Of a stretch of DNA of 64,000 bases, positions 1 through 8,480 are shown piece by piece. The stretch lies in NCBI GenBank assembly GCA_025055175.1, contig JANWYT010000023.1, positions 1 through 64,000 on the forward strand, given 5' to 3'. The notes beneath the pieces are model-generated. The model saw nothing but the letters and a program-made list of their open reading frames with translations, was not told the origin of the DNA and ran no database searches. Source of the stretch: Anaerolineae bacterium (GTDB lineage: Bacteria > Chloroflexota > Anaerolineae > Aggregatilineales > Phototrophicaceae). Position 1 is the first letter of the stretch. Every line of letters starts with the position of its first letter. The translations under genes and the position numbers were made by a program.

Positions 1-2
1 TC

Positions 3-350
3 GTCAACGGCGAGCGCTACGCCCCCGACGTGGCCTTCATCAGCCGCCAACGCCAACCCGAACTGGCCCGCGAGGGCTACAACCCCAACCCGCCCGATCT
101 GGCCATCGAAGTCGACTTTCCTTCTTCGCCCGCCACGCAACGCCACTTGCGCTTCAAGCTGAGCAACTACCTGGCGGCAGGGACGACCGTCTGGATCGTC
201 GTCCCCGAGCTGCGCCACGTGGAGGTCTACGCCCCTGGGCAAGCGCCGCGCATCTACCGCGAAGATGAGAGCATTGCCCTGGCTGGCCCGCTGGCAGGCC
301 TGGTCGTCGCCGTCAACGATATCTTCCCACCCGCGAAGGCTGAGAGCTAG
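3..350 (+). CDS. Uma2 family (DUF820) endonuclease-like protein, 5' truncated
   Basis: The reading frame is open from the first bases of the window, so the gene begins upstream and only about 115 C-terminal residues are visible. They carry the Uma2 (DUF820) signature: an APDVAF stretch, then PDLAIEV, a lysine in FKLSNYLAAG, and VWIVVPELRHVEVY. Uma2 proteins have a PD-(D/E)XK nuclease-like fold. In that reading the Glu of AIEV and the Lys of RFKL would be core residues. The family is greatly expanded in Chloroflexota and cyanobacteria and its biological role is mostly unknown. The stop codon TAG shares its last base with the GTG start of the next gene, so the two are probably co-translated. 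The family call is firm; the function is not. Confidence 0.8.
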   Translation, partial: VNGERYAPDVAFISRQRQPELAREGYNPNPPDLAIEVDFPSSPATQRHLRFKLSNYLAAGTTVWIVVPELRHVEVYAPGQAPRIYREDESIALAGPLAGLVVAVNDIFPPAKAES

Positions 351-1438
351 TGGCGAGTATCGTCCTGTACGTGAGCAGTCACGGCTTCGGCCACGCCGCA
401 CGGCAACAGGCGGTGATTCGGGCCTTGGCGCAGCGCGGCGTGCGCGTCTACGCACGCTCTGCTGCCCCTGGCAAATTCTTCCGCGAAGCCTACGCCCACC
501 ACAGCGCCGCTTACGATGTTGGCCTGATCCAGCCTGCCCCATTGCTGATGGACGCGGTGGCTACCGCCGCTTGGTACGCCGATTTTCTAGCGCGCCAAGA
601 TGACCTAGCTCAGGCCGAAGCCGACTTCGCGCGCAGCGTCGGGGCGGGCCTGATCGTCAGCGACATGCCGCCCTTCGCCTGCGAAGCCGCCGACAAAGCG
701 GGTCTGCCTTGTGTCGTGCTGACTCACTTCACTTGGGATTGGGTGTATGAGCATTATGCGGCGCGCGTTCCGTCGTTCCTGCCGATCATCACCAGCATAC
801 GCGCGTCGTACAGCAAGGCGACGCTGGCCCTGCAAATGCCCTTCGCCCACGATTTCGGCCACTTCCGCCGAGTTGAGCCAATTCCGCTGGTGGTGAACGC
901 TATCACTCAGAGCCGCGAGGCGACGCGCCGTCAATGGGGCGCTGGGCTTGACGACAAAGTCGCCCTCATCAGCATGGGTGGTCACGGCTGGCGCGGCGAC
1001 GCGGCTCGCATAGACCAGCGCGATGACTGGCGCTTCTGGGTCATGCCCCAGCTTTGGCCACAGGTAGCTCACTCGCCCCACTGCACCCTCATCCCCACTG
1101 ATACGCCCGACTATCACAACCTGATAGCTGCTGCTGACGTGGTGGTGGGCAAAGCCGGCGGTTCGACCGTCGCGGAGGTGGTGGCGCACCAGACGGCCAT
1201 GCTCTACACCGTCAACGACGACTGGCGCGAGAACGAGCTGCTGACGGCCGCGCTGAGCCGTTACGGTCGGGCTATCTACCTACCACGCGAGCGCTTTGAA
1301 GCGGGAGATTGGCTAGACGCCCTAGACGTGGCGCTGAGCCTACCGCCACCCTCTGAGACGCTGGCCTGCGACGGGGCAGAGGTGGCGGCGGAGCGCCTGC
1401 TGAGTATGCTAGTTCCTAGTTCACGGTTGCATTGGTGA
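350..1438 (+). CDS. GT-B fold glycosyltransferase (MurG/GT28-like)
   Basis: A 362-residue protein with the two-domain pattern of GT-B enzymes. The N-terminus has a glycine loop of the HGFGH type (residues about 10-15), typical of MurG-like transferases that scan for acceptor sugars. The C-terminal half holds ADVVVGKAGGSTVAEV followed by an acidic loop, where GT28 enzymes bind the nucleotide-sugar donor. There is no signal peptide or membrane span, so it should act in the cytoplasm or at the inner membrane face. The GTG start overlaps the preceding stop (TAGTG). The 3' end overlaps the convergent SDR gene by 23 bp. Donor and acceptor cannot be read from the sequence. It is not a canonical murG, because no cell-wall neighbours are present. 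Confidence 0.75.
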   Translation: MASIVLYVSSHGFGHAARQQAVIRALAQRGVRVYARSAAPGKFFREAYAHHSAAYDVGLIQPAPLLMDAVATAAWYADFLARQDDLAQAEADFARSVGAGLIVSDMPPFACEAADKAGLPCVVLTHFTWDWVYEHYAARVPSFLPIITSIRASYSKATLALQMPFAHDFGHFRRVEPIPLVVNAITQSREATRRQWGAGLDDKVALISMGGHGWRGDAARIDQRDDWRFWVMPQLWPQVAHSPHCTLIPTDTPDYHNLIAAADVVVGKAGGSTVAEVVAHQTAMLYTVNDDWRENELLTAALSRYGRAIYLPRERFEAGDWLDALDVALSLPPPSETLACDGAEVAAERLLSMLVPSSRLHW

Positions 1439-2375
1439 AGAACTTGTTGAGGGCTTGGCCCGCCGTGTTGTTGCGCAGGTAGGCAATATGCTCGCCGCTG
1501 AAGGGGATGGGCGTCATGCCGAAGACTTCGACCAGGGCGTTGCGCGGCACGGTGTTCGGCACGGCTAGCAAGTCCAGCAGACCCGTGCTGACGGGCGAGC
1601 CAGGCAGGACGGATTGCATGACGATCACGACGGGTCGCAACAAGGCCACTGGCACCGGCACTAACAGGCGCGACGTGCCGAGCGCTTCGATGACGCGCTT
1701 CTCAATCTCACCTAGCGTCAACACCTCTGGCCCGCCCAGGTCGTAAGCCTGGCCGATAGTCTTGTCGTCGTCCAACGAACGCAGTACGACTTCAGCCACG
1801 TCGTACACGCTGACGGGCTGGAATTCGGCTTTGCCGCCGCCAATCAGCGGGAAGATGAACGGCGTCAGGCGCACCAAGCGCGCAAAGGTGTTGAAGAATT
1901 CGTCCTGTGGGCCAAAGATAGCCGAAGGGCGCAGCGCCGTCCAAGCCAGCTTAGATGACTCCACGTAATCCTGAGCCTTGCCTTTGCTGTTGAGGAAGCG
2001 ATACGGCACGCTGGACGACGAGCCGTTTTGACCAATGTAGATGAAGCGCTCTGCGCCGGCCTTCTCGGCGGCGTCGACGACGTTGATCGTCCCCTGGAAG
2101 TTCACGTCTTCGTAGGTCGCGCCGCGTTTCTCCATCGAGATGGCCACTGTGTGGACGACAGCGGTCGCCCCGCGCATGACCTCCATCATGCGCGCACGGT
2201 CGCGCACGTCACCTTCGACGATCTGCACGCGCTCGCCAAACTTGCCCAAGCGGATGTTGGCCTTCTCCATGCCGCCCTTGCGCACCAGCGCGCGCACCGT
2301 CTTGCCTGCGTTCAGCAGCTTATGGATGACGTTGTTGCCGACAAACCCCGCTGCGCCTGTGACGACGATAGTCAT
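1416..2375 (-). CDS. Atypical SDR / NAD(P)-binding epimerase-like protein (NDUFA9-like)
   Basis: A 319-residue Rossmann-fold protein. GAAGFVGN (about residues 7-14) is the GxxGxxG dinucleotide loop, RALVRKGG follows beta 2, and DVRDRARM matches the adenine-ring motif of extended and atypical SDRs. The classical YxxxK pair is not in register: a Tyr in SVPYRFLNSK is followed by Lys six residues later. This favours the NDUFA9/NmrA-like atypical class, which binds NAD(P) and may be catalytically weak. The ATG has a good Shine-Dalgarno (GAGAGGT, about 6 nt upstream). The gene is alone on this strand, and its 3' end overlaps the convergent glycosyltransferase. The substrate is unknown. Confidence 0.8.
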   Translation of the reverse strand: MTIVVTGAAGFVGNNVIHKLLNAGKTVRALVRKGGMEKANIRLGKFGERVQIVEGDVRDRARMMEVMRGATAVVHTVAISMEKRGATYEDVNFQGTINVVDAAEKAGAERFIYIGQNGSSSSVPYRFLNSKGKAQDYVESSKLAWTALRPSAIFGPQDEFFNTFARLVRLTPFIFPLIGGGKAEFQPVSVYDVAEVVLRSLDDDKTIGQAYDLGGPEVLTLGEIEKRVIEALGTSRLLVPVPVALLRPVVIVMQSVLPGSPVSTGLLDLLAVPNTVPRNALVEVFGMTPIPFSGEHIAYLRNNTAGQALNKFFTNATVN

Positions 2376-2487
2376 GCTTGCACCTCTCTGCGTGTGTTTC
2401 AGCTTGTCAAAATATCCTGAACTGCACTATAGCGCCTGCGTATAAAGAATAGATGAGATGTAACGTGTGCGCTGTCGGGTCATTTGC

Positions 2488-2495
2488 GCTATACT
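2488..2495 (+). promoter_or_regulatory. Putative -10 element (GCTATACT), possibly leaderless
   Basis: TATACT ends six bases before the ATG at 2502, so a start point at the usual distance would fall on or beside the start codon and give a leaderless mRNA. No convincing -35 is seen and no Shine-Dalgarno precedes this ATG. The same GCTATACT string recurs upstream of other genes in the window. Confidence 0.45.
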
Positions 2496-2501
2496 AAGCG
2501 C

Positions 2502-3176
2502 ATGGCGACCGTTCATCCACCTTTGCAACCTTCTGCCCCACCCTGGAACTGGCTGGCTAGGCTATGGCGCAGCCTGTGGACTGTCCATCCACCCCTGGAG
2601 ATGGTGGTCGCTTTGCGCCCTGCCGACGTGCTGGCCACGCTCAAGACGGCTGCCAAGCCCAGCGTAGAGCGCTTGCACCTGCGTGAGCTGTTCGCCAGCG
2701 GTCGGCGCTACCAGATGGCGTTGGATCGCAACGCTGACTTGCTCATGCAGACCACCAGCAAGGTGGGCTGGCATCCGCGCCACCGCACCATCGCCAGCGC
2801 CACCCTGCGCGCTCGTTTGGAATACTTAGGCGACGGCACGACGCGGCTGACGCTCAGCAGCCGTATGCGCGTGCTAGTGGGCCTAGAATCGCTGTTGATG
2901 CCTGCCTTCATGACCTCGATGCTGGTTTACATGCCCTGGGACGGCCTGCTGTTAGCCCTGTTGATCGCAGCGCTGTTCAGCTTGTCATGGTTGGGCCTGC
3001 GCGCCAACGCCGCCCTAGAAGCTCAGGAAATGCTCTTCTTCATCTACAAAGCCCTGGAAGACCAGCGCCCCGCCGAGCCGCTGACCCTGCATGAGAGCGG
3101 CCACATCGTCTACGACTATGCCCGCGAGTTCCAGACGGCCTGGGACAAATTCCACGACGAGCTGCACGCTTCTTGA
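2502..3176 (+). CDS. Small membrane-anchored protein of unknown function
   Basis: About 224 residues with no family I recognise. The first 130 residues are soluble and basic. Residues about 130-170 form two closely spaced hydrophobic helices (around YMPWDGLLLALLIAALF), and a soluble tail of about 50 residues follows. The ATG at 2502 is preferred over an upstream TTG at 2484 because a -10-like TATACT lies immediately before it. It stands alone: a divergent SDR gene lies upstream and a convergent MFS gene downstream. The alternation of charged and hydrophobic residues before the helices (LEYLGDGTTRLTL, SSRMRVLVG) suggests a beta-rich domain. A PH-like or SRPBCC-like fold is possible but unproven. 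Confidence 0.6.
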   Translation: MATVHPPLQPSAPPWNWLARLWRSLWTVHPPLEMVVALRPADVLATLKTAAKPSVERLHLRELFASGRRYQMALDRNADLLMQTTSKVGWHPRHRTIASATLRARLEYLGDGTTRLTLSSRMRVLVGLESLLMPAFMTSMLVYMPWDGLLLALLIAALFSLSWLGLRANAALEAQEMLFFIYKALEDQRPAEPLTLHESGHIVYDYAREFQTAWDKFHDELHAS

Positions 3177-3224
3177 AGTCGCGTCCGACAGGAGCGTCCC
3201 GACGGCGCAACGGCTGCGGGCAGA

Positions 3225-4850
3225 TCAGAGCTGGTTCTGGGGTGCAGACTCGCCTCGGCCCACGAAGGCAGCGGGGATGAGAGCCAGGCCGCACAGCAAC
3301 GCGCCGATCAGGCCCATCTCGCTGAGGACTTGCACGGCGCTGTTGGCGTAAATGCTGACGAAGCGTGCAGCGTCAAACGTCGCTTCGGCAGCCTGAGCGG
3401 CTTGGGCCAGGGCTTGCACGCGGTAGATCATCAGCGAAGACAGGCTGGCTGTGCTGAGCGTCATGCCCACCAGGCGCAGGATCAGCACCAGCGCGCCGGC
3501 CACGCCGCGCTCATCGTCGCGGGCGCTGTTGATGACGGCAGTGCTGATGGGCGAGAAGGTCAGGCCAATGCCCACGCCGATCAGGGCCATCTGCGCCGCC
3601 AGAAAGGGATAGGGAATGTCCAGCGTCCAGGTGCGCCACATGACCAAGAAGCCGACCAGCGAAGCGCTCAGGCCGCCCATGATGACGGCGCGCAGGCCGA
3701 AGCGCTCGCTCAGCCAGCCGCTGGGGATGGCCGCCAGGGCCATCGGGATGGTGAGCGAAGACAGGATCAGGCCGACTTCCAGCGCTGCTTGGCTGAGTTG
3801 GCTCACGTCCGATTGACGCAAGTTGACCAGCACTGGCACGCTCACCAAGCCGATGAACAGGCAGTAGCCGATGAACAAGTTGGCCAACAGCGCCGCCCCA
3901 ATGCTGCGTTCGCGGAAGATCCCCAGACGCACCAGTGGGTGACGCAGGCGCGCTTCGACTAACAGAAACAGGACGAAGGCCAGCACTCCTAGCGCCAACA
4001 CCGGCAAGGCATAGCTGGGCAGGCCCTGTAGCGAGCTGATGTTGGCGCCGCCGCTCAAATCCAGATTCGCCCCCAGGCCTATGCTCAGGCTGGCCAGCGC
4101 AGTCGAAATGAGCAGCGTCCCCAGCAGATCGAAGCGGCCCTGGGCTTTGTGCATGGGGACGGCGCGCAAGGCATATAGGACGACGGCCAATGTGGCGAAG
4201 GTCAGCGGCACGTTGAACCAGAACAGCGACTGCCAGGGCAGCGCCTGCATAAAGACCGCCCCGTAGACTGGCCCCAACACCCAGCCCAGCGTGTCAAAGG
4301 CGGCGACGATCCCCAACGGCTTGGCGCGCTTGTGCGGTGGGAACATATCGCCTACCAGGGCTAGCGACACCGGCACAAGTCCGCCAGCGCCCAGGGCAGC
4401 CACCACGCGCGCGATGACGATGACTTGCAGCTCCACGTAGGCCGGATCAGGCCGCAAGCCCAGGCGGCGGTAGAGGGCGATCATGTTCTCCGTCGGCCAG
4501 CCGCTGGCGATGGCCACCAGCACCGATCCCGCGATGAAAGTCAGCAGGCACAAGATGTAGACGGCGCGCCGACCGACCAGATCGCTCAAGCGGCCTGTGA
4601 AGGTGAGGCTGATGGTGTAGGCCAACAGATAGCCGGTGACGATCCACGAAGCGTCGTCCAAGCCCGTGTCGAAGGGCAGGCCCAACTCGGTGATGAGCTT
4701 GGGCAGGAAGGCGCTGACGACGGTCATGTCTAGCGAGCCGACGAAGACCGGGATCAGGATGAAGCCCACCACCACCCAGGGGTTGAAGGCCAGGGTGGGG
4801 CTGGCGGCGTTGGTCGATGATACAGGCGCGGGGCTGCTGCTGACGCTCAT
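3225..4850 (-). CDS. MFS transporter, DHA2 family (EmrB/QacA/P55-like)
   Basis: A 541-residue, roughly 14-helix major facilitator protein. The first helix carries the DMTVVSAFLP signature of drug:H+ antiporter family 2. The loop after helix 2 has motif A (GRLSDLVGRR), and LGWVLGPVYGAVF is motif C. Before the last helix is an unusual hydrophilic, probably helical stretch of about 35 residues (around AQAAQAAEATFDAARF) that may project from the membrane. The ATG overlaps the stop of the upstream lipoprotein gene (ATGA), so the two are translationally coupled. In mycobacteria the LprG lipoprotein and the MFS protein Rv1410/P55 form the same pair and move triacylglycerides and other lipids outward. 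A lipid-export role here is inferred from this arrangement. Confidence 0.85.
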   Translation of the reverse strand: MSVSSSPAPVSSTNAASPTLAFNPWVVVGFILIPVFVGSLDMTVVSAFLPKLITELGLPFDTGLDDASWIVTGYLLAYTISLTFTGRLSDLVGRRAVYILCLLTFIAGSVLVAIASGWPTENMIALYRRLGLRPDPAYVELQVIVIARVVAALGAGGLVPVSLALVGDMFPPHKRAKPLGIVAAFDTLGWVLGPVYGAVFMQALPWQSLFWFNVPLTFATLAVVLYALRAVPMHKAQGRFDLLGTLLISTALASLSIGLGANLDLSGGANISSLQGLPSYALPVLALGVLAFVLFLLVEARLRHPLVRLGIFRERSIGAALLANLFIGYCLFIGLVSVPVLVNLRQSDVSQLSQAALEVGLILSSLTIPMALAAIPSGWLSERFGLRAVIMGGLSASLVGFLVMWRTWTLDIPYPFLAAQMALIGVGIGLTFSPISTAVINSARDDERGVAGALVLILRLVGMTLSTASLSSLMIYRVQALAQAAQAAEATFDAARFVSIYANSAVQVLSEMGLIGALLCGLALIPAAFVGRGESAPQNQL

Positions 4851-5626
4851 GACCCCTCGCTAGGCGCTTGGGTGGCTTCCAAAGGGCCGCTGAAGCTGGC
4901 TTCGCGGCCATAATCGAACAGCTCAATCCGCCATTCGGTGTTGCCCTGTGTGTTGGTGGCTGTGTCTGGCACGACTACGCTCAGCAGCAGGGGTAGGCGG
5001 CGCTGCGGCTCAATGTAGACGTCAACGATGACGTTGTCGTTCTGGAGGTTGATGAGTTCAAACAGCAGATCGTTGATGACGGCGCCGGTGGCCAGACCAC
5101 GGATGTGGAAGACGGGCGTTCCATCCTCCAGCGTCGTGAGTTCGACGAAGGCCAACTCACGCAGCTGATCCAGCGCTGTGCTGAAGCCGCTGTCTTCGCG
5201 GATGAGCGAACCGGGATCGAAGCCCTGAGCGACGGGATAATTGATCCAGCCGCTGCCGGCCAGGCGAAACCATTGATCGGTGGCGCGCGCGAAAATCTCC
5301 ACGCCGATGGGAGGTAGGCCACCCAGGGCCAGGCGCACGTTGGCGTAGAGCGTCTCTGGCGTCAGGAACTGTGCTTCGGCGCGCTGCATCGTGGCGTTCA
5401 CATACGTCGCGCCTTGGTCCAGAGTGACGGTGAAGGGATAAGGCACGCCGCGCTGTTCGATGAGCAGGCGGAAAGAAGGCGTCTGGCGCAGGTTGGCGAT
5501 CACCTGGCGCAGCAGGACGAGCGGGTCTTCGGGGGTAGGGATGGCAACGCTAGATTCTGAGCCACCGCAGGCCGCCAACCCCCAGGTCAGCAGCGCCAGC
5601 ACGCATAGTCGGAGGACGCGCGACAC
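4847..5626 (-). CDS. LppX/LprAFG-like lipoprotein
   Basis: About 259 residues. The signal peptide ends in a lipobox (LAAC, Cys near residue 20), so the mature protein should be lipid-anchored outside the membrane. The rest is rich in beta strands with repeated signatures of the LppX_LprAFG fold: an N-terminal LRQTPSFRLLIEQRG segment, VTLDQGATYVNATM, WFRLAGSGWINY, and a C-terminal IEPQRRLPLLLSV. This fold forms a half-barrel with a lipid-binding cavity. GTG at 5626 is preferred over GTG at 5635 because AAAGGTGA then lies about 6 nt upstream. Its stop overlaps the start of the MFS gene. The family call is strong; the cargo is inferred from LprG. Confidence 0.8.
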   Translation of the reverse strand: MSRVLRLCVLALLTWGLAACGGSESSVAIPTPEDPLVLLRQVIANLRQTPSFRLLIEQRGVPYPFTVTLDQGATYVNATMQRAEAQFLTPETLYANVRLALGGLPPIGVEIFARATDQWFRLAGSGWINYPVAQGFDPGSLIREDSGFSTALDQLRELAFVELTTLEDGTPVFHIRGLATGAVINDLLFELINLQNDNVIVDVYIEPQRRLPLLLSVVVPDTATNTQGNTEWRIELFDYGREASFSGPLEATQAPSEGS

Positions 5627-5846
5627 GTAGATCACCTTTCGCTGATCGGATCGTCACATGGCTAGTATACGGCTGTTGGAGACGAATTGGAACGCTAAGG
5701 GGAGGACGAACATTTGTCCGAACACACGTTCACCTTTGCTGAGCAGGCCTGGCTTATGCTGGAGACGAAAGCCGCACCTTAACAACCGCATATGATCGAC
5801 TCGTTCACACGAATAACGTACGCAAGGGACTAGAGAAAGGTTGCTC

Positions 5847-7601
5847 ATGCACCTCCTGCAAGTCAAAGCCCTCAGCCCCAACGCCGCGCGCCTCGGCGGC
5901 TACCTGCTGCGCTGGGGCAGCCCCGCCGAACGCGACCTGCACGGCGACTACTTCAGCCCCCAGACCGAGTTGGGCCTGGATTGGTACGAACGCCGACCCA
6001 TGCTCTATCAGCACGGCCTGGACACCTCGCTTAAAGCGTCGCTCATCGGCCAAATTGACCACCTGCACGCCGACGAACTTGGCCTGTGGGCCGAAGCCCA
6101 ATTGGATTTGCGCCACCGCTACGCCGACCATATCCGCCGCCTGATCGATCAAGGCGCGCTGTTCTGGTCGTCGGGCAGCCTCCCCCACCTGGTGCAGCGC
6201 GAAGCCGACGGTCACCTGCGCCGCTGGATCATCGTCGAAGGCAGTCTGACGCCCACCCCAGCCGAGCCACGCTTGGCCCAGGCCCAAGTGTTGCGCCAAG
6301 CCTACGCTCAGTTGGGCCTAGACGCCACCAAGATCGCTCCGCCTGCTCTCGTTCAATCGCCCATTCTAGGAGAAGAATCCCTCATGACCAACCTATCCAC
6401 GACCGCCAGCAAGCGCTTGCCGATGGCCGAAGCGCCTAGCCTATACGTCGCCAGCGAATTCGACCGCTTGAGCGCCGATGATTTGCTGTATGGCTATCTG
6501 CTGCTGCGCGCTGCCAAGTCCTTCCACGGCGTGAGCGAACGCTACGCCAACGCCCTGGCCTACAAAGTCCGCCAAGCCAACCTGAGCAGCGCCATTAAAG
6601 CCGATGAACTGGCTCATAGCACCCAGAGCGGCTACGGCGATGAATGGGTGGCTGAGCTGTGGAGCGCCCAACTCTGGCAGCGCGCCCGCCTGGAGAACGC
6701 CATCCTACCGCTGTTCCCGTCCATCGACATGCCCTCCAATCCCTTCGATCTGCCGTTAGAAGGCACAGACCCACAGGTCTATTACGTCGGCGAGACCAAA
6801 GACGAAGCTCAGCTGAATTTGGGCGCAGGTAATCCCATCGCCGACAGCAAAATCGGCAGCAGCCAGCTGACGCTGACGGCGCGTAAGCTGGCTTTGCGCG
6901 TGGGCTTCTCGTCGGAGTTAGTGGAGGATGCCATTGTGCCGCTGTTGGCGGTCTATCGCACTCAGGCCATGCAGGCCCTCAGCAGCGCCATCGACGACGC
7001 CTTGCTCAACGGCGACACAACGACAGCAGCGACGGGCAACATCAACAGCGACGCGGCGGCTCCGCCCAGCGGCGCGCCCTACCTGGCCTTCGATGGCCTG
7101 CGCAAGCTGCCGCTGGTGACGACGACCGCCCAAAAGGTCGACATGGGCGGAGCCGCCCCCACCCTGGCCAAGCTGCGCGAAGCGCGCTTCGCCATGCCCT
7201 ACCGCTACTCAGCCCGTCCACAGCACCTGGCTTGGATCGTCGACGGCGGCACATACGCCCGCCTGCTCAGCCTGAGCGAGTTCGTGACGATGGACAAGGC
7301 TGGCCCGCTGGCCACCGCCCAAACTGGCCAGATTGGCTTCATGGACGGCGCGCCAGTGCTAGTGAGCAGCGAATTCCCCCTGACCAGCGCCAGCGGCAAG
7401 GTGGCCGCCAGCGGCAACACGCGCGGCACTGCCCTATGCGTCTATCGTCCTGGCTGGTTCGTCGGCTACCGCCGCCGCGTGGCCGTCAGCGTAGATTACC
7501 TGCCCTACCTGGATAGCTACCAGCTCACTGCCACCGTGCGCCTGGGCTTTGGGCGCTTCGATGGCCAGGTGGCCAGCGCCCTCGTCAACATCGCTGTGTA
7601 G
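5847..7601 (+). CDS. Phage-type prohead protease-major capsid fusion (HK97 fold)
   Basis: A 584-residue fusion. Residues 1-150 are a U35-type HK97 prohead protease: His56 in LYQHG, a serine at 108-111 (WSSGS) and Glu131 in VEGSLTPTPAEP match the His, Ser and Glu landmarks of the family. Residues about 175-584 are an HK97-like major capsid protein: a helical N-arm, then PLLAVYRTQAMQAL, LAWIVDGGTYARLLSL, GQIGFMDGAPVLVSSEFP and a C-terminal beta region with VGYRRRVAVSVDY. The ATG at 5847 has AAAGG 6 nt upstream; a TTG at 5841 is the alternative. No terminase or portal precedes it. The frame is fully intact and codon use resembles neighbouring genes by eye, which suggests long residence. A lone capsid could also be a relic or a domesticated shell. 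Confidence 0.88.
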   Translation: MHLLQVKALSPNAARLGGYLLRWGSPAERDLHGDYFSPQTELGLDWYERRPMLYQHGLDTSLKASLIGQIDHLHADELGLWAEAQLDLRHRYADHIRRLIDQGALFWSSGSLPHLVQREADGHLRRWIIVEGSLTPTPAEPRLAQAQVLRQAYAQLGLDATKIAPPALVQSPILGEESLMTNLSTTASKRLPMAEAPSLYVASEFDRLSADDLLYGYLLLRAAKSFHGVSERYANALAYKVRQANLSSAIKADELAHSTQSGYGDEWVAELWSAQLWQRARLENAILPLFPSIDMPSNPFDLPLEGTDPQVYYVGETKDEAQLNLGAGNPIADSKIGSSQLTLTARKLALRVGFSSELVEDAIVPLLAVYRTQAMQALSSAIDDALLNGDTTTAATGNINSDAAAPPSGAPYLAFDGLRKLPLVTTTAQKVDMGGAAPTLAKLREARFAMPYRYSARPQHLAWIVDGGTYARLLSLSEFVTMDKAGPLATAQTGQIGFMDGAPVLVSSEFPLTSASGKVAASGNTRGTALCVYRPGWFVGYRRRVAVSVDYLPYLDSYQLTATVRLGFGRFDGQVASALVNIAV

Positions 7602-7641
7602 CGGCTCAAAATGGCTATGCCCCTGAAACGCAGTTTGTAGG

Positions 7642-7647
7642 TATAAT
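7642..7647 (+). promoter_or_regulatory. Putative -10 (TATAAT) of the Pro/Ser-rich membrane protein gene
   Basis: A perfect TATAAT lies 29 bp before the GTG at 7677 and 40 bp after the capsid stop, so the downstream gene has its own promoter. No clear -35 is seen. Confidence 0.5.
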
Positions 7648-7676
7648 GGAGCAAATGGTGATCTAGGGGCAATGCC

Positions 7677-8477
7677 GTGACAGATGACGAGAAGTTACCG
7701 CTTGAGGACGACGAAGGCGCCGAGGAACAGAGTAAACCTCAGGCTGATCCTTTCAGCGAGTATATCAACGAAAACCTGAGCCTAGCCGACGTGCCGAGCA
7801 ACGACGACGGCAAGCCGCCTGCTGACGACATCACACCGTTGAACAAGACCAAGCCGCTGTCTCCCGCGCCGCGCCATCCTTTCGGCTCTGACAAAGACGA
7901 CCCAGACGAAGATGACTCGCTCAGCAAACCCCCGTACGGCCTGCTCGGCCCGCCCAACGTCAGTCGCTTTGGCCTGCCACGCCCGCCGCGCCCCCTGAGT
8001 TCATCAGACAGCAAGGATGAGGGAGCAAAGCCCGCGTCCTCACCCTTTGGTTCGCGCTTCACCCCGCCTCCTGCGCCTGGATCGAGCAGCTCTGGGAGTT
8101 CAGCGGGCTGGCCCACCTACAGCGGCTCGCGCTCTGGGAGTGGGAACACGCCACCCGGCAGCTTCGGCTCGCGTTTTGGGGCGAGCAGCAGCACGCCGCC
8201 CAACCGCCCAGAGTCGCGCTTCAGCCCTCCAGAGAAGCCGCTTGACAGCTTGCGCCGCTCGGCTTGGCGCGCCTTGCTGGATGACTTAAGCGACCTGATC
8301 GACAAAGAAGCGCGCGCCATCATCGCTGTGCTGGTGGCCCTGTTGATCCTACTGCTCAACCTGCTCTACATCGACAACCTGCGCTTGACCATCGCCACGC
8401 AAGAAGGCCAGATCACCGAGCTGCGCCAGCAATTAGAGAAAGCCAACAGCCGTCTGGAGTCGCTGAGGAGCGAGTAG
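7677..8477 (+). CDS. Low-complexity Pro/Ser-rich membrane protein with C-terminal coiled coil
   Basis: A 266-residue protein not assigned to a family. Residues 1-75 are acidic. Residues 75-190 are rich in Pro, Ser and Gly with repeated GSRF(T/G/S)P-like units (FGSRFTPPP, FGSRFGASS, ESRFSPP), so they are probably disordered. A basic-acidic helix follows (DLSDLIDKEARA), then one transmembrane span (IIAVLVALLILLLNLLY, about 220-237), then a heptad-like tail (ITELRQQLEKANSRLESL). The likely topology is a cytoplasmic disordered N-terminus with a short outer coiled coil. GTG start, about 29 bp after a TATAAT. It lies between phage-type genes on the same strand, but nothing in it is phage-like. It resembles a DivIC/FtsL-type topology only in outline. 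Confidence 0.7.
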   Translation: MTDDEKLPLEDDEGAEEQSKPQADPFSEYINENLSLADVPSNDDGKPPADDITPLNKTKPLSPAPRHPFGSDKDDPDEDDSLSKPPYGLLGPPNVSRFGLPRPPRPLSSSDSKDEGAKPASSPFGSRFTPPPAPGSSSSGSSAGWPTYSGSRSGSGNTPPGSFGSRFGASSSTPPNRPESRFSPPEKPLDSLRRSAWRALLDDLSDLIDKEARAIIAVLVALLILLLNLLYIDNLRLTIATQEGQITELRQQLEKANSRLESLRSE

Positions 8478-8480
8478 CGC

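Noticed and set aside
605-1189. 194-codon frame antisense to the glycosyltransferase
   Set aside because: Shadow frame with no domain similarity and no RBS.
3330-3962. Open frame of 210 codons antisense to the MFS gene
   Set aside because: Low-complexity Gln/His/Ala-rich sequence typical of a shadow frame.
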